Assembly: GCA_964581115.1 (NCBI GenBank)
Contig: CAZOMY010000003.1
Span: forward strand, 1-64,000
Origin: 2-02-FULL-55-14 sp964581115
GTDB lineage: Bacteria; Bacteroidota; Ignavibacteria; UBA10030
Direction: 5' to 3'
Length of the DNA stretch: 64,000 nucleotides
In this document: positions 50,136 to 58,022 of the stretch, one piece after another
Numbering within the stretch: the first letter of the stretch is position 1
Layout of the letters: every line of letters begins with the position of its first letter
Notes under the pieces: generated by a model
Databases searched by the model: none
The model's input: only the letters and a program-made list of their open reading frames with translations
Told to the model about the DNA's origin: nothing
Translations under genes and position numbers: made by a program

Positions 50136-50648
50136 ATGGAACGGGTGTTGGCGCTTCTGATCCCCATTGCCCTGATCGGCGGTTGCGCCGACGGGGGCTC
50201 GACGCCGGGGCCGCAAGACCAGGCGGCCGTCGAGAAGGTCGTGACGCACTTTCACCGGGCCCTCGAGGCGGCCTACGCAGGGAAGAATGTCGACCTGGCC
50301 GCGGAGATCGACCGTGCCTTCGATCCCAACGCCCGGTATGTGACCTACTGGGGACAGGAGGAACCGTTGGACACAACGCGCGCCCGCATGCTGGCCGGCG
50401 TCGGGCGGGTCGCCGACTACACGAACGCCGTCGAGAATATCGAGTCGCGCATCTACGGCGACGGTGCGGTGGTGTCGTGCATTGTGCGGCAGGAATACGA
50501 GCTGAACGGTCATCGCATCGACGAGTTCCTACCGACGACCTACGTGCTCGAGCGTCGCGACGGCACCTGGAAGATCGTGTTCGGTCATCGTTCGGCCGAT
50601 TTTCAGACCATTCAACAACAGCTCGAGATCACGCGTCAGCATGACTGA
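50136..50648 (+). CDS. SnoaL-like lipoprotein
   Basis: 170 residues from ATG 50136, with GGAGG six bases before it; ATG 50130 overlaps the moaA stop. The signal ends in lipobox LIGGC, so it is an envelope lipoprotein. The rest is a SnoaL/NTF2-like cone fold (AAVEKVVTHFHRALEAAYAGKNVD, NARYVTYWGQEEPLDTTRARMLAGV, VVSCIVRQEYELNGHRIDEFLPTTYVLERRDGTWKIVFGHRS). The fold carries many small-molecule binding or isomerase functions; none can be assigned. It is the last gene of the moaA unit and 13 bp before a secreted protein. Confidence 0.75.
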   Translation: MERVLALLIPIALIGGCADGGSTPGPQDQAAVEKVVTHFHRALEAAYAGKNVDLAAEIDRAFDPNARYVTYWGQEEPLDTTRARMLAGVGRVADYTNAVENIESRIYGDGAVVSCIVRQEYELNGHRIDEFLPTTYVLERRDGTWKIVFGHRSADFQTIQQQLEITRQHD

Positions 50649-50661
50649 TCCTGGTGATCGC

Positions 50662-53502
50662 ATGACACTCCGTCGTTCCGTCCGTTTGTGGCCGCTGGTC
50701 GGCGTGGCGGCCGCCTGCTTTTCGGTGGGCGTCTGGGAAGGTCGCAGGGAAGACCGCACGACCGATGACCGGCTGTGGGAAGACCAGTTCATTTCCCGGA
50801 AGTTCATCGCGCCGCGTCCGTCGGAGATCGGCAGCGGAGAGGACCACGACTCGCGGGAGCGATGGGAAAGGATGATGCTGCAGGATCCCGCCACAGGACG
50901 AGTACCGGACGGGATCCGCGAACGGGAACTCTCGTTCGCTCGAACGTTGCCGAGGCGGATCCCCTCCCTGTTGAAAAGGGCGGATGAGACCTCGATCACG
51001 TGGCAGCACAGGGGACCCGTCAACGTCGGTGGCCGCACGCGCGCCCTGGCGCTCGATCGGATGAACCCGGCGATCATTCTTGCGGGCGGCGTTTCAGGCG
51101 GTATGATGCGCTCGACGAACGGCGGCAATAGTTGGACCCGTGTCGGCTCCATCAACGACCTTCAAAGCGTATCCTGTCTCGTGCAGGATCCGCGCCCGGG
51201 AAGGTCGTCGAACTGGTACTATGGAACTGGCGAATTGAGGGGCAACTCCGCCGCCGGGGGTGGAGGTGCGTTGTATCGAGGCGACGGCATCTATCGTTCC
51301 ACCGACAACGGCCTCACATGGACGGTCCTGCCGTCCACGCGCACGGGCAATGTTCTGTTCGACCAGGCGTTCGACTATGTCTGGAATCTGGCCGTCGACC
51401 CGTCCGACACCATCAATACGGTCATCGTCGCGGCCACGATCGGGGGCATCCGAACCTCGACCGACGGCGGCGCGTCGTGGTCGATGCGACTGGGAGGGAA
51501 CGATATCCCCAACGGACCGCGCTACACCGACGTCGTCGTCACCTCTACCGGCGTATTCTACGCGACGGCCAGCAGCAGGAACAGCAACGGAACCCTGTCA
51601 ACGCCCGATGCCGGCGTGTGGCGGTCGACGGACGGCCTGACGTGGACCAACATTGCGCCGGCGGCCTTCCCATCTGATTTCAATCGTGTTGTGGCAGCCA
51701 TCGCGCCGACGAACGAATCGGTCGTCTATTTCGTCGGGGAGGCCCCGGCGGTCATCCCCACCGGCCATGGTGTGTGGAAATACACTTACCTTGGCGGTGA
51801 CGGCACAGGACCGAACGGGTCGTGGGAAGACCGCTCCCTGAATCTGCCGAACGAGAGCGGACTTACCGGCAACGCGGTCTTTGGCACACAACAATCCTAT
51901 GACCTCGTCGCCGCGGTGTCGCCGACCGACCCGAATGTTCTCTTCGTCGGCGCGATCAATCTCTACCGAGCCAACGACGCGTTCGCCACCGCCGGGAACT
52001 GGGTGCGTATCGGCGGCTATGCAAGCGCGTCGACATACGTCCGCTACACCGAGAACCATCCCGACCATCACGCGCTCGCTTTCCATCCGACGCTGCCGTC
52101 GGTCCTGTACAATGGAAACGACGGCGGCGTTTTCCGGACGGACAACGCCATGGCGTCATCCGTCGGCTGGACCTCGTTGAACAATGGGTTCGTAACGACG
52201 CAGTTCTACGCCATCGGCATGGATGCGTTCTCGTCCGGAAGTCCTGTGTTGATGGGCGGGATGCAGGACAACGGAACGTGGTACGTGGATGACATCGGCA
52301 GCGGGCAGCCCTGGCTGGAAGTGGCCGGAGGCGATGGAGGGTTCTGTGCGTTGACGACGGAGCCGGAGCCGAACGGATTGGTGGCGTATGTCTCATTGCA
52401 GAATGGCGTGATCTACCGGCTGACGCAGCAGACCAACGGCCGCATCGATCCCACCGGCGGAACAGGCTATTTGTTCATCAATCCGTTCGTCCTCGATCCC
52501 ACGCAACCGAAGCGCATGTACCTCGCGGCCGGAACGACCGTCTGGCGCAACAGCGACTTGACGACGATCCCGCTCGGTTCCTCGAACACCACCAGCGTCA
52601 ACTGGAAGAATCTGACGCAGACGTCGACGGGAGGCGCAACGGTCACGGCCCTTGCCGCCTCGACGATGCCGGCGAACATTCTGTACTATGGGACATCCGG
52701 CGCGAGGATCTTCAAGGTCTCGAATGCCCATCAGGACAACGCAACGGTGACGGACATCAGCGCCGGAAAGGGGCTCCCCGCGGCCGGGTATGTCTCCAGT
52801 ATCGCGGTCGATCCGCTGAGTGCCGACCGAGTCCTGGTCGCCTTCTCCAACTACGCGATCCCCAGCATCTTCCTCACGACGAATGGGGGGGGCTCGTGGC
52901 AGGATGTCTCGGGCAATCTCGAAGAGCGTCGTGACGGGACCGGCAACGGTCCATCCGTTCGATGGGTCGAAATGCTGCCCGATTCGGGAGGATATTATTA
53001 CTTCGCCGGTACGAGTACCGGGCTCTACCTCACGCGCCGGCTTGCCGACACATCGACCGTTTGGTCGCAAGAGGCTCCGGGCATCATCGGTTCGCATGTC
53101 GTCACGATGGTACAGGCGCGGCGCTCCGACGGTCTCGTGGCCGTTGGCACCCATGGCGGCGGCACCTACTCGGCGACAATTGCCGCCGTACCTCCTGTGC
53201 CGCCCCCGGTCGACGTCACGCCCCGCTCGTACCTCGTTTCCCGCAACTATCCCAATCCCTTCAACGCCGGGACGTCGTTCACGATCTCCGTTCCGTCCGC
53301 GGGGAGGGTTCGTGTTCGCATTGTCGACATGGCGGGTCGCACGGTCGCCACGGTCTTCGAAGAGACCGTCGCTGCAGGAACCCATCGTGTCTCTTGGGAC
53401 GGACGCGCCATGGACGGCCGGCCCGTCGCATCGGGCATCTACTTCTCCGTCCTTGAAGGCGGGGGCACGGTGGCGGCGGGAAAGCTGACGCTCATACGGT
53501 GA
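50662..53502 (+). CDS. Secreted Asp-box propeller protein with T9SS sorting domain
   Basis: 946 residues from ATG 50662 (the start at 50641 would give MTDPGDR before the signal). A signal anchor (LRRSVRLWPLVGVAAACFSVG), then a charged region, and from about 120 a sortilin-like double propeller with Asp-box turns (STNGGNSWTRV, STDNGLTWTVL, STDGGASWSMR, TTNGGGSWQDV). Inserts include large DUF-like stretches (QPWLEVAGGDGGFCALT, NPVHHALAFHPTLPSVLYNG-like text). The C-terminal T9SS domain is clear: SRNYPNPFNAGTSF, RVRIVDMAGRTV, AGTHRVSWDGR, ASGIYFSVLEGG. Similar to the 33189 protein but longer and not a close duplicate. Role: surface or secreted, possibly carbohydrate or protein binding. Confidence 0.9.
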   Translation: MTLRRSVRLWPLVGVAAACFSVGVWEGRREDRTTDDRLWEDQFISRKFIAPRPSEIGSGEDHDSRERWERMMLQDPATGRVPDGIRERELSFARTLPRRIPSLLKRADETSITWQHRGPVNVGGRTRALALDRMNPAIILAGGVSGGMMRSTNGGNSWTRVGSINDLQSVSCLVQDPRPGRSSNWYYGTGELRGNSAAGGGGALYRGDGIYRSTDNGLTWTVLPSTRTGNVLFDQAFDYVWNLAVDPSDTINTVIVAATIGGIRTSTDGGASWSMRLGGNDIPNGPRYTDVVVTSTGVFYATASSRNSNGTLSTPDAGVWRSTDGLTWTNIAPAAFPSDFNRVVAAIAPTNESVVYFVGEAPAVIPTGHGVWKYTYLGGDGTGPNGSWEDRSLNLPNESGLTGNAVFGTQQSYDLVAAVSPTDPNVLFVGAINLYRANDAFATAGNWVRIGGYASASTYVRYTENHPDHHALAFHPTLPSVLYNGNDGGVFRTDNAMASSVGWTSLNNGFVTTQFYAIGMDAFSSGSPVLMGGMQDNGTWYVDDIGSGQPWLEVAGGDGGFCALTTEPEPNGLVAYVSLQNGVIYRLTQQTNGRIDPTGGTGYLFINPFVLDPTQPKRMYLAAGTTVWRNSDLTTIPLGSSNTTSVNWKNLTQTSTGGATVTALAASTMPANILYYGTSGARIFKVSNAHQDNATVTDISAGKGLPAAGYVSSIAVDPLSADRVLVAFSNYAIPSIFLTTNGGGSWQDVSGNLEERRDGTGNGPSVRWVEMLPDSGGYYYFAGTSTGLYLTRRLADTSTVWSQEAPGIIGSHVVTMVQARRSDGLVAVGTHGGGTYSATIAAVPPVPPPVDVTPRSYLVSRNYPNPFNAGTSFTISVPSAGRVRVRIVDMAGRTVATVFEETVAAGTHRVSWDGRAMDGRPVASGIYFSVLEGGGTVAAGKLTLIR

Positions 53503-53524
53503 GTTGATGCTGGTCGGAGGCCAT

Positions 53525-54970
53525 ATGCCGGAACGAATGAAGCATGGGGTGTTCCTCCTGATCGCGGCTGCAGCCGCGCTCGTCAATGCTCAACCCGTGA
53601 CCTCGCCGTACCTGGAGTATGATGACGACCTGCTGACCCCGTCGGTCTATCGGGCAAGACGCGATTCTCTCGTCGCGAAGGTGGGAGAGCGGTCAGTGGT
53701 CATCCTGGCCGCAGGTCCTGTGCGCGTGCGGAACCATGACGTTGACTTTCCGTACCGACAGGACGACGACTTCTGGTACCTCACCGGCTTTCCCGAGCCG
53801 AATGCCGTGCTCGTGCTGGCGCCGCGGGGCGTCGCCGTCGTCGACCCGAGCGACACGACGAAGCGCATGACGGTGCGCGAGATCCTGTTCGTTGAGCCTC
53901 GCAACCCGCAGCGCGAGCGTTGGGATGGAAGGCGGTATGGTCCCGAAGGCGCGATGGCATTGCGCGGGTTGGCCTATGCCGTCGAGAACCATCGCCTTTC
54001 AACGTTGCTGCCCCGGATTCTGACGGGAGGCGTCGAGACAGTGTATTGTCCTCCGCTTGGTGGCGACGAAGACCGCAACCGGGCGGAAATGCTACGTCCG
54101 GTCGAGGATCACCTTGAGCGGGTCAGGGCTCGTATGGAACGGCGAGATCCGACGCCGGTGATCCGTCGGATGCGGTCAATCAAGTCGCCGGAAGAGGTTG
54201 GCCTGCTGCGAACGGCGACGATGATCTCGGCCATGGCGCACGCGGAGGCGATGAAAAGCGCGCAACCGGGAATGCATGAATACGAGTTGCAGGCAGTCTA
54301 CGAGTATGTGTTCCGGAAGATGGGTGCAGAGTCGGCCGGCTATCCTTGCATCGTCGGCGCGGGAGAGAATACCGTCGTTCTGCATTACAGCACGAACCGT
54401 CGCGAGATCCGCTCGGGCGATCTGATCCTGGCCGATTGCGGTGCGGAGTATCGAGGCTATTCTTCGGATATCACGCGCACCTTTCCGGCTGCCGGAACAT
54501 TCACGGCGGCGCAACGGGCCGTGTATGACGTGGTGCTCGAGGCCAATCGGGCAGCCATCGCCGCGATGAAGCCGGGGATCGCATGGCGCGACGTGACGTC
54601 CATCGCCGACCGGGTGCTCGAGTCCGGGCTGGTTCGTCTCGGGTTGGTGAAGCAGGCCGACGGGCGCGAGTTCCGAAGGTTCGTATGGCACGGGCTCGGC
54701 CACGCTGTCGGGTTGAATGTCCATGACGTCGGGGTTGACACGCTCCGGCCGAACGTGGTCTACACCGTTGAGCCGGGCATCTACCTTGCAGAGGGTGTGG
54801 ACGGCGTGCCCGCAGAGTACCGGAACATTGGAGTTCGGATCGAGGACGTTGTCTTGATCACCCACGAAGGCAACGAAGTGCTTTCGAAGGCGGCTCCGAG
54901 TGAGCCGTCAGCCATCGAGGCGCTCATGCGAAAGAGGGGCATCGGCAACGTGCCGGTGGGCGATCGATAA
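53525..54970 (+). CDS. pepP: Xaa-Pro aminopeptidase (aminopeptidase P), secreted
   Basis: 481 residues from ATG 53525 with GGAGG four bases upstream. Signal-like segment HGVFLLIAAAAALVNAQ, so it is exported. The N-terminal domain has VDFPYRQDDDFWYLTGFPEPNAVLVL, typical of AMP_N. The C-terminal M24 metallopeptidase domain has both Mn ligands: DCGAEYRGYSSDITRTFP (Asp, Asp), GLGHAVGLNVHD (His), VEPGIYLAEG (Glu) and GVRIEDVVLIT (Glu). It removes N-terminal residues before proline, feeding peptide use. It starts 22 bp after the secreted propeller gene. Confidence 0.94.
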   Translation: MPERMKHGVFLLIAAAAALVNAQPVTSPYLEYDDDLLTPSVYRARRDSLVAKVGERSVVILAAGPVRVRNHDVDFPYRQDDDFWYLTGFPEPNAVLVLAPRGVAVVDPSDTTKRMTVREILFVEPRNPQRERWDGRRYGPEGAMALRGLAYAVENHRLSTLLPRILTGGVETVYCPPLGGDEDRNRAEMLRPVEDHLERVRARMERRDPTPVIRRMRSIKSPEEVGLLRTATMISAMAHAEAMKSAQPGMHEYELQAVYEYVFRKMGAESAGYPCIVGAGENTVVLHYSTNRREIRSGDLILADCGAEYRGYSSDITRTFPAAGTFTAAQRAVYDVVLEANRAAIAAMKPGIAWRDVTSIADRVLESGLVRLGLVKQADGREFRRFVWHGLGHAVGLNVHDVGVDTLRPNVVYTVEPGIYLAEGVDGVPAEYRNIGVRIEDVVLITHEGNEVLSKAAPSEPSAIEALMRKRGIGNVPVGDR

Positions 54971-54994
54971 CAGCCGACCGGCCGTAGAACGAAG

Positions 54995-55028
54995 AACGCC
55001 GGGCCTCATCGAAATGAGGTCCGGCGTT
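54995..55028. terminator. Bidirectional terminator between pepP and rpsU
   Basis: A 15-bp stem starting AACGCCGGGCCTCAT (54995-55009) and its complement at 55014-55028 (one G-T pair) close on CGAA. On the minus strand it is followed by a T-rich CTTCGTTC. It terminates pepP (+) and rpsU (-). Confidence 0.85.
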
Positions 55029-55050
55029 CGCGTGTGCGGGGGATCGTTGC

Positions 55051-55248
55051 TTAGAAGGGGTTCTCCATCGCGGCGCGTTGGGCGCGCCGGACGGCCTTGG
55101 CGAGCTTCATCCGCTTCTTGACGGACGGCTTGGTGAAGAAAGCACGTCGCTTGACTTCCTTGAGGATGCCCGAGCGTTCATACTTCTTCTTGAACCGCCG
55201 CAAAGCGCGGTCGATCGGTTCGTGTTCGCCGATGATGATGCCGACCAA
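55051..55248 (-). CDS. rpsU: Ribosomal protein bS21, TTG start
   Basis: 65 residues from TTG 55248. The sequence VGIIIGEHEPIDRALRRFKKKYERSGILKEVKRRAFFTKPSVKKRMK is bS21, a small-subunit protein near the 16S 3' end that helps initiation. The longer ATG frame (55284) adds residues never seen in bS21 and the preceding DNA carries a full-strength Shine-Dalgarno sequence seven bases before TTG, so TTG is the start. The C-terminus ends in a basic tail (KAVRRAQRAAMENPF). In some Bacteroidia bS21 hides the 16S tail and its own mRNA keeps an unusually strong site, see findings. Monocistronic, convergent with pepP. Confidence 0.93.
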   Translation of the reverse strand: MVGIIIGEHEPIDRALRRFKKKYERSGILKEVKRRAFFTKPSVKKRMKLAKAVRRAQRAAMENPF

Positions 55249-55250
55249 GA

Positions 55251-55262
55251 GATCACCTCCTT
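55251..55262 (-). promoter_or_regulatory. Extended Shine-Dalgarno sequence of rpsU
   Basis: On the minus strand AAGGAGGTGATC (55262-55251) is complementary to twelve consecutive bases of the usual bacterial 16S 3' end. The GGAGG ends seven bases before the TTG start. It is the longest such match I noticed in the window. Confidence 0.85.
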
Positions 55263-55406
55263 CGTTTGTTGAAGTATCGCGCAACGGACGCAGCGGAAGC
55301 GACGTTCGCGGCGAGTTAGAAAATGGATCGATTATCGCTGCGGTTGCCGCATCCGTTGTGGTCGCCGCGCGAGATTCTTCTTGAAACCAGCAGTGCCACG
55401 AATGCT

Positions 55407-55838
55407 TCAGTACCCTGCGGCCGGGGCGACTTCAGAGTCGTCCACGGGAAGATCGTGGGCGTTCTCGAGCAGCTTCCGTTCACCGGTGCGTTCGAACGTG
55501 ACGACGATCGAATGGATGCCGCCCGAGGTCTTGTCTTTTCGAACGACGCGTCCAACGTCATCAAGGCCGGCATGATAGATCTCTTCGCCGATCTTGAAGA
55601 CCTTGTCTGCGCTGTATGCCGTGCACGCGGCGCGATCGATAGCCGCTGAAGCCGATCGCTTGTCTTTTGCGACCGAAGCGATGTCGAGCAGGGCGCTGTG
55701 CTTGCAACGCGTGCATCGATACCAGAACTTCTGCGGCTCGGTCCCTTCGCCTTCGAGCGTCATGCCGCCGACCATTTCCATCTTGGTCGGCTTGCGGCAA
55801 TAGGCGCATTCGTGGACGATGTATTTGGTCTTGGCCAT
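55407..55838 (-). CDS. Zinc-ribbon protein with C-terminal CarD/Tudor-like segment, unknown
   Basis: 143 residues. N-terminal zinc ribbon: CAYC (C11, C14) and CTRC (C42, C45), with the loop TKMEMVGGMTLEGEGTEP between. The C-terminal half (YSADKVFKIGEEIYHAGLDDVGRVVRKDKTSGGIHSIVVTFERTGERKLL) has the beta-pattern of small Tudor/CarD-type or PcrA-tail modules that contact RNA polymerase. These two parts together suggest a nucleic-acid or RNA polymerase associated protein, as inference only. It is next to rpsU on the same strand, 159 bp upstream of it, so coregulation with translation genes is possible. No family name is certain. Confidence 0.75.
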   Translation of the reverse strand: MAKTKYIVHECAYCRKPTKMEMVGGMTLEGEGTEPQKFWYRCTRCKHSALLDIASVAKDKRSASAAIDRAACTAYSADKVFKIGEEIYHAGLDDVGRVVRKDKTSGGIHSIVVTFERTGERKLLENAHDLPVDDSEVAPAAGY

Positions 55839-56022
55839 GGTGGTGGACCGTCCTCAGTCGTGTGTGTCTTCGGACTGCGGAAGCCAACGAACGCGGAATT
55901 GCGAAGTGCGGTCGGTACGGCAGTCGGTAACTTTAAATGTACCCAATCGTGCATGGGAAGTCAAGGGATGACCATCCTGATCCCCGGAGGCCGACCTGCA
56001 GGAGTTAAGGAAGAAGGTTTCG

Positions 56023-56051
56023 TTGACTTCACCCCAAAATGGGCGTATATT
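56023..56051 (+). promoter_or_regulatory. Near-consensus sigma-70 promoter of the M23 peptidase gene
   Basis: TTGACT (56023-56028) and TATATT (56046-56051) with a 17-bp spacer. Transcription would start about 56058, 35 bp before the GTG start. It probably drives the M23-bactofilin-atp block. It is the best promoter I saw in the window. Confidence 0.7.
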
Positions 56052-56092
56052 ATTATTCTTGGATTTCATCGACTTTTCTGGGGTTTTGCGGC

Positions 56093-56965
56093 GTGGCGGA
56101 CCGGAACCACCATATTTCCAAGCGACGGCATTTCACGGTCGTCCTTGTCCCGAACGATGAGGCCTCCGATTCGCGGAGCTTCAGGTTCAAGCCCTGGCAG
56201 GTGCGCGCTCTCCTCACCACGGCGGTCGTGCTCGTCGTGGCTGCGTTCACAGCTCTGCTTTATTGGACCCCGCTTGCCGGATGGCTCAACATCCCGAATC
56301 CTGAGCTTGAGAATCGGTACGGGAAGGAGATCGTCGCCCTCAATGACCGCATGGTGACGATGATGGAGCAGCTGTTGGAGATGCGGTCCTACAACCTTCA
56401 GTTGCGCAATGCGCTTGGAGATCGGTCGATCGCCGACTCTCTGCGCCGCTCGGGAGCTCAATTGCAGGTCGAACGCCTTCCGGCGCGGGTCGATCAGCCG
56501 TTGCCGGAGAGGATGGCGGGTGAGCCGCCGCGGGGATCCGTTCCCTCCACGCGCGTGCTGACGTCGGAGACAGTGTCTGCCAGCGTGGCATTCCCGGCGA
56601 CGTTCCCGACGACGGGCTATGTCACGCAAGGCTTCGATCCCGGGCGTGGTCATCTTGGCATGGACATCGCCGGAAAGGCGGGAACCACGATCATTGCGGC
56701 GGCCGACGGCTACGTGGTGTTCTCCGGATGGACCCAGCTCGACGGCAACATGCTCATCTTGTCGCACGCCGGCGGGTACCTGACCTTCTACAAGCACGCA
56801 CAATCGCTGACGCGGTCCGCGGGAATGTTCGTGCGGCGAGGCGACACGATCGGCACGCTCGGCGACACCGGCGAGACGAGCCAGGGGCCCCATGTGCATT
56901 TTGAAATCTGGAAGGACGGTTCCCCCCGTGACCCGTCGCTCTATATGATGAACTCGGCATCCTGA
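56093..56965 (+). CDS. M23-family membrane-anchored peptidoglycan endopeptidase
   Basis: 290 residues from GTG 56093 (VADRNHHISKRRHF). N-terminal cytoplasmic tail with basic KRRH and FTVVLVPNDEASDSRSFRF, one membrane helix (about 42-64), a short periplasmic coiled region (about 72-115, EIVALNDRMVTMMEQLLEM), and a C-terminal LytM/peptidase_M23 domain with zinc ligands in GHLGMDIAG (His, Asp) and HVHFE (HxH). All ligands are present, so it should be an active D,D-endopeptidase on cell-wall cross-links. Bactofilin follows 25 bp later, a pair known to act together in shaping the wall in other bacteria. A strong promoter precedes it. Confidence 0.92.
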   Translation: MADRNHHISKRRHFTVVLVPNDEASDSRSFRFKPWQVRALLTTAVVLVVAAFTALLYWTPLAGWLNIPNPELENRYGKEIVALNDRMVTMMEQLLEMRSYNLQLRNALGDRSIADSLRRSGAQLQVERLPARVDQPLPERMAGEPPRGSVPSTRVLTSETVSASVAFPATFPTTGYVTQGFDPGRGHLGMDIAGKAGTTIIAAADGYVVFSGWTQLDGNMLILSHAGGYLTFYKHAQSLTRSAGMFVRRGDTIGTLGDTGETSQGPHVHFEIWKDGSPRDPSLYMMNSAS

Positions 56966-56990
56966 AGCGATCGCAAGGACGGAGGTTGAC

Positions 56991-57350
56991 GTGGCCAAAT
57001 CCGACCCAGTCAAAGAGTTGAACATCATCGGCGCCGGCACGGTGGTCGAGGGGAAGATCCGAAGCCAGGGGAGCGTGCGGATCGACGGCAAGGTGCTCGG
57101 CGAAGTGGCGGCCAACGAGTCGCTGGCGATTGGGGTCACCGGCGAGGTCGAAGGCAACGTCGCAGCCCGGAACATCACCGTCGGCGGCAAGGTGCGCGGA
57201 AGCGTGACCGCCGCTGAAAAGGTCGTGTTCGAAGGAAAATCGGTCGTGCGGGGCGATGTGCGTGCCACGCGGCTGGTCATCGATGAGGGCTCCGTGTTCG
57301 ACGGTCGGGTGTCGATGACGGAAAAGCCGTCGTCAGAATTGCGTCACTGA
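56991..57350 (+). CDS. Bactofilin (polymer-forming cytoskeletal protein)
   Basis: 119 residues from GTG 56991, with GGAGG nine bases upstream. A short N-tail with KELNIIGAGTVVEGKIRSQGSVRIDGKVLGEV, then a right-handed beta-helix of repeats (AVGVTGEVEGNVAARNITVGG-type, VRGSVTAAEKVVFEGKSVVRGDV, RLVIDEGSVFDGRV), the DUF583/bactofilin core. These polymerise without nucleotides into membrane-linked scaffolds that recruit cell-wall enzymes. The adjacent M23 peptidase is the usual partner. The stop overlaps the AtpZ start (TGATG), linking this cell-shape pair to the ATP synthase operon. Confidence 0.93.
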   Translation: MAKSDPVKELNIIGAGTVVEGKIRSQGSVRIDGKVLGEVAANESLAIGVTGEVEGNVAARNITVGGKVRGSVTAAEKVVFEGKSVVRGDVRATRLVIDEGSVFDGRVSMTEKPSSELRH

Positions 57351-57631
57351 TGCCTGCGCCGACCGCATCGGGCCCGAAGCGGCCGCCGGGCGGTTGGTGG
57401 GACGAAACGCTGCGCGAATTTGCGCCGTTCGTCGGGCTGGGACTGCAATTGGCCGCTGCCGTGCTCGTGTTCTTCTTCATCGGCTGGTGGGTTGACAACG
57501 CCTTCGGTCTGTCCCCATGGGGACGATTGGCCGGCGTCGTCGTTGGAACTGCCGGCGGCATGATCAAGTTCATCAAGACCGTCACTCGACCGAAATTCGG
57601 GGATCAGCAGAAGCCGCCGCATGCGCATTGA
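57350..57631 (+). CDS. atpZ: AtpZ-like F0F1 ATP synthase accessory protein
   Basis: 93 residues, overlapping the bactofilin stop by one base (TGATG). Two membrane helices at about 27-46 (GLGLQLAAAVLVFFFIGWWVD) and 58-78 (LAGVVVGTAGGMIKFIKTV) match AtpZ/AtpI-type accessory subunits that help c-ring assembly and possibly carry Mg2+/Ca2+. GLGLQL and GWWVD are the recurring motifs in this family. It begins the atp block, and the next membrane gene overlaps its end by 11 bp. Confidence 0.82.
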   Translation: MPAPTASGPKRPPGGWWDETLREFAPFVGLGLQLAAAVLVFFFIGWWVDNAFGLSPWGRLAGVVVGTAGGMIKFIKTVTRPKFGDQQKPPHAH

Positions 57632-58022
57632 TTGGAAGGAACTGCGTCGTCCGCTGTGGGTGTTCGTGCCGATCATGCTCGTGATCTGGATCGGTGGACC
57701 GTCGCTGACCGACATCCAGACGCAGCGCAGTGTGTTGGCAGGCGGGACGATGTGCCTGCTCCATGCACTGGCCGGTTCGCTATTGCTCGACTGGGCGGCG
57801 GGTCGATCGCCGATCTCGTTCCTCAAGCGGGTGCTGGGAGGCATGGGACTCCGCCTGGTCGTGATGCTCGGGCTGGTCGTGGTCTTGCTGAAGGTGCACG
57901 CCTTCCAACCGACGTCACTCATGCTCAGCCTTCTGGGGTGGTATGTCGTCGCTCTCGTGTTCGAGGTCGCGGCGCTCCAAAAACGCGTGAAGCTGCAACA
58001 GGAATCAACTGACGCTCCATGA
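57621..58022 (+). CDS. AtpI-like membrane protein of the ATP synthase operon
   Basis: 133 residues with four membrane helices (about 12-30, 38-60, 74-92, 98-118) and a basic C-terminal tail (QKRVKLQQESTDAP). Position, overlapping atpZ by 11 bp and atpB by 4 bp, and general form fit the ATP synthase I family, which aids assembly of the c-ring. Sequence motifs are weak (AGSLLLDWAAG, LRLVVMLGLVVVLLKVHAF), so a different accessory role is possible. Confidence 0.7.
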   Translation: MRIDWKELRRPLWVFVPIMLVIWIGGPSLTDIQTQRSVLAGGTMCLLHALAGSLLLDWAAGRSPISFLKRVLGGMGLRLVVMLGLVVVLLKVHAFQPTSLMLSLLGWYVVALVFEVAALQKRVKLQQESTDAP

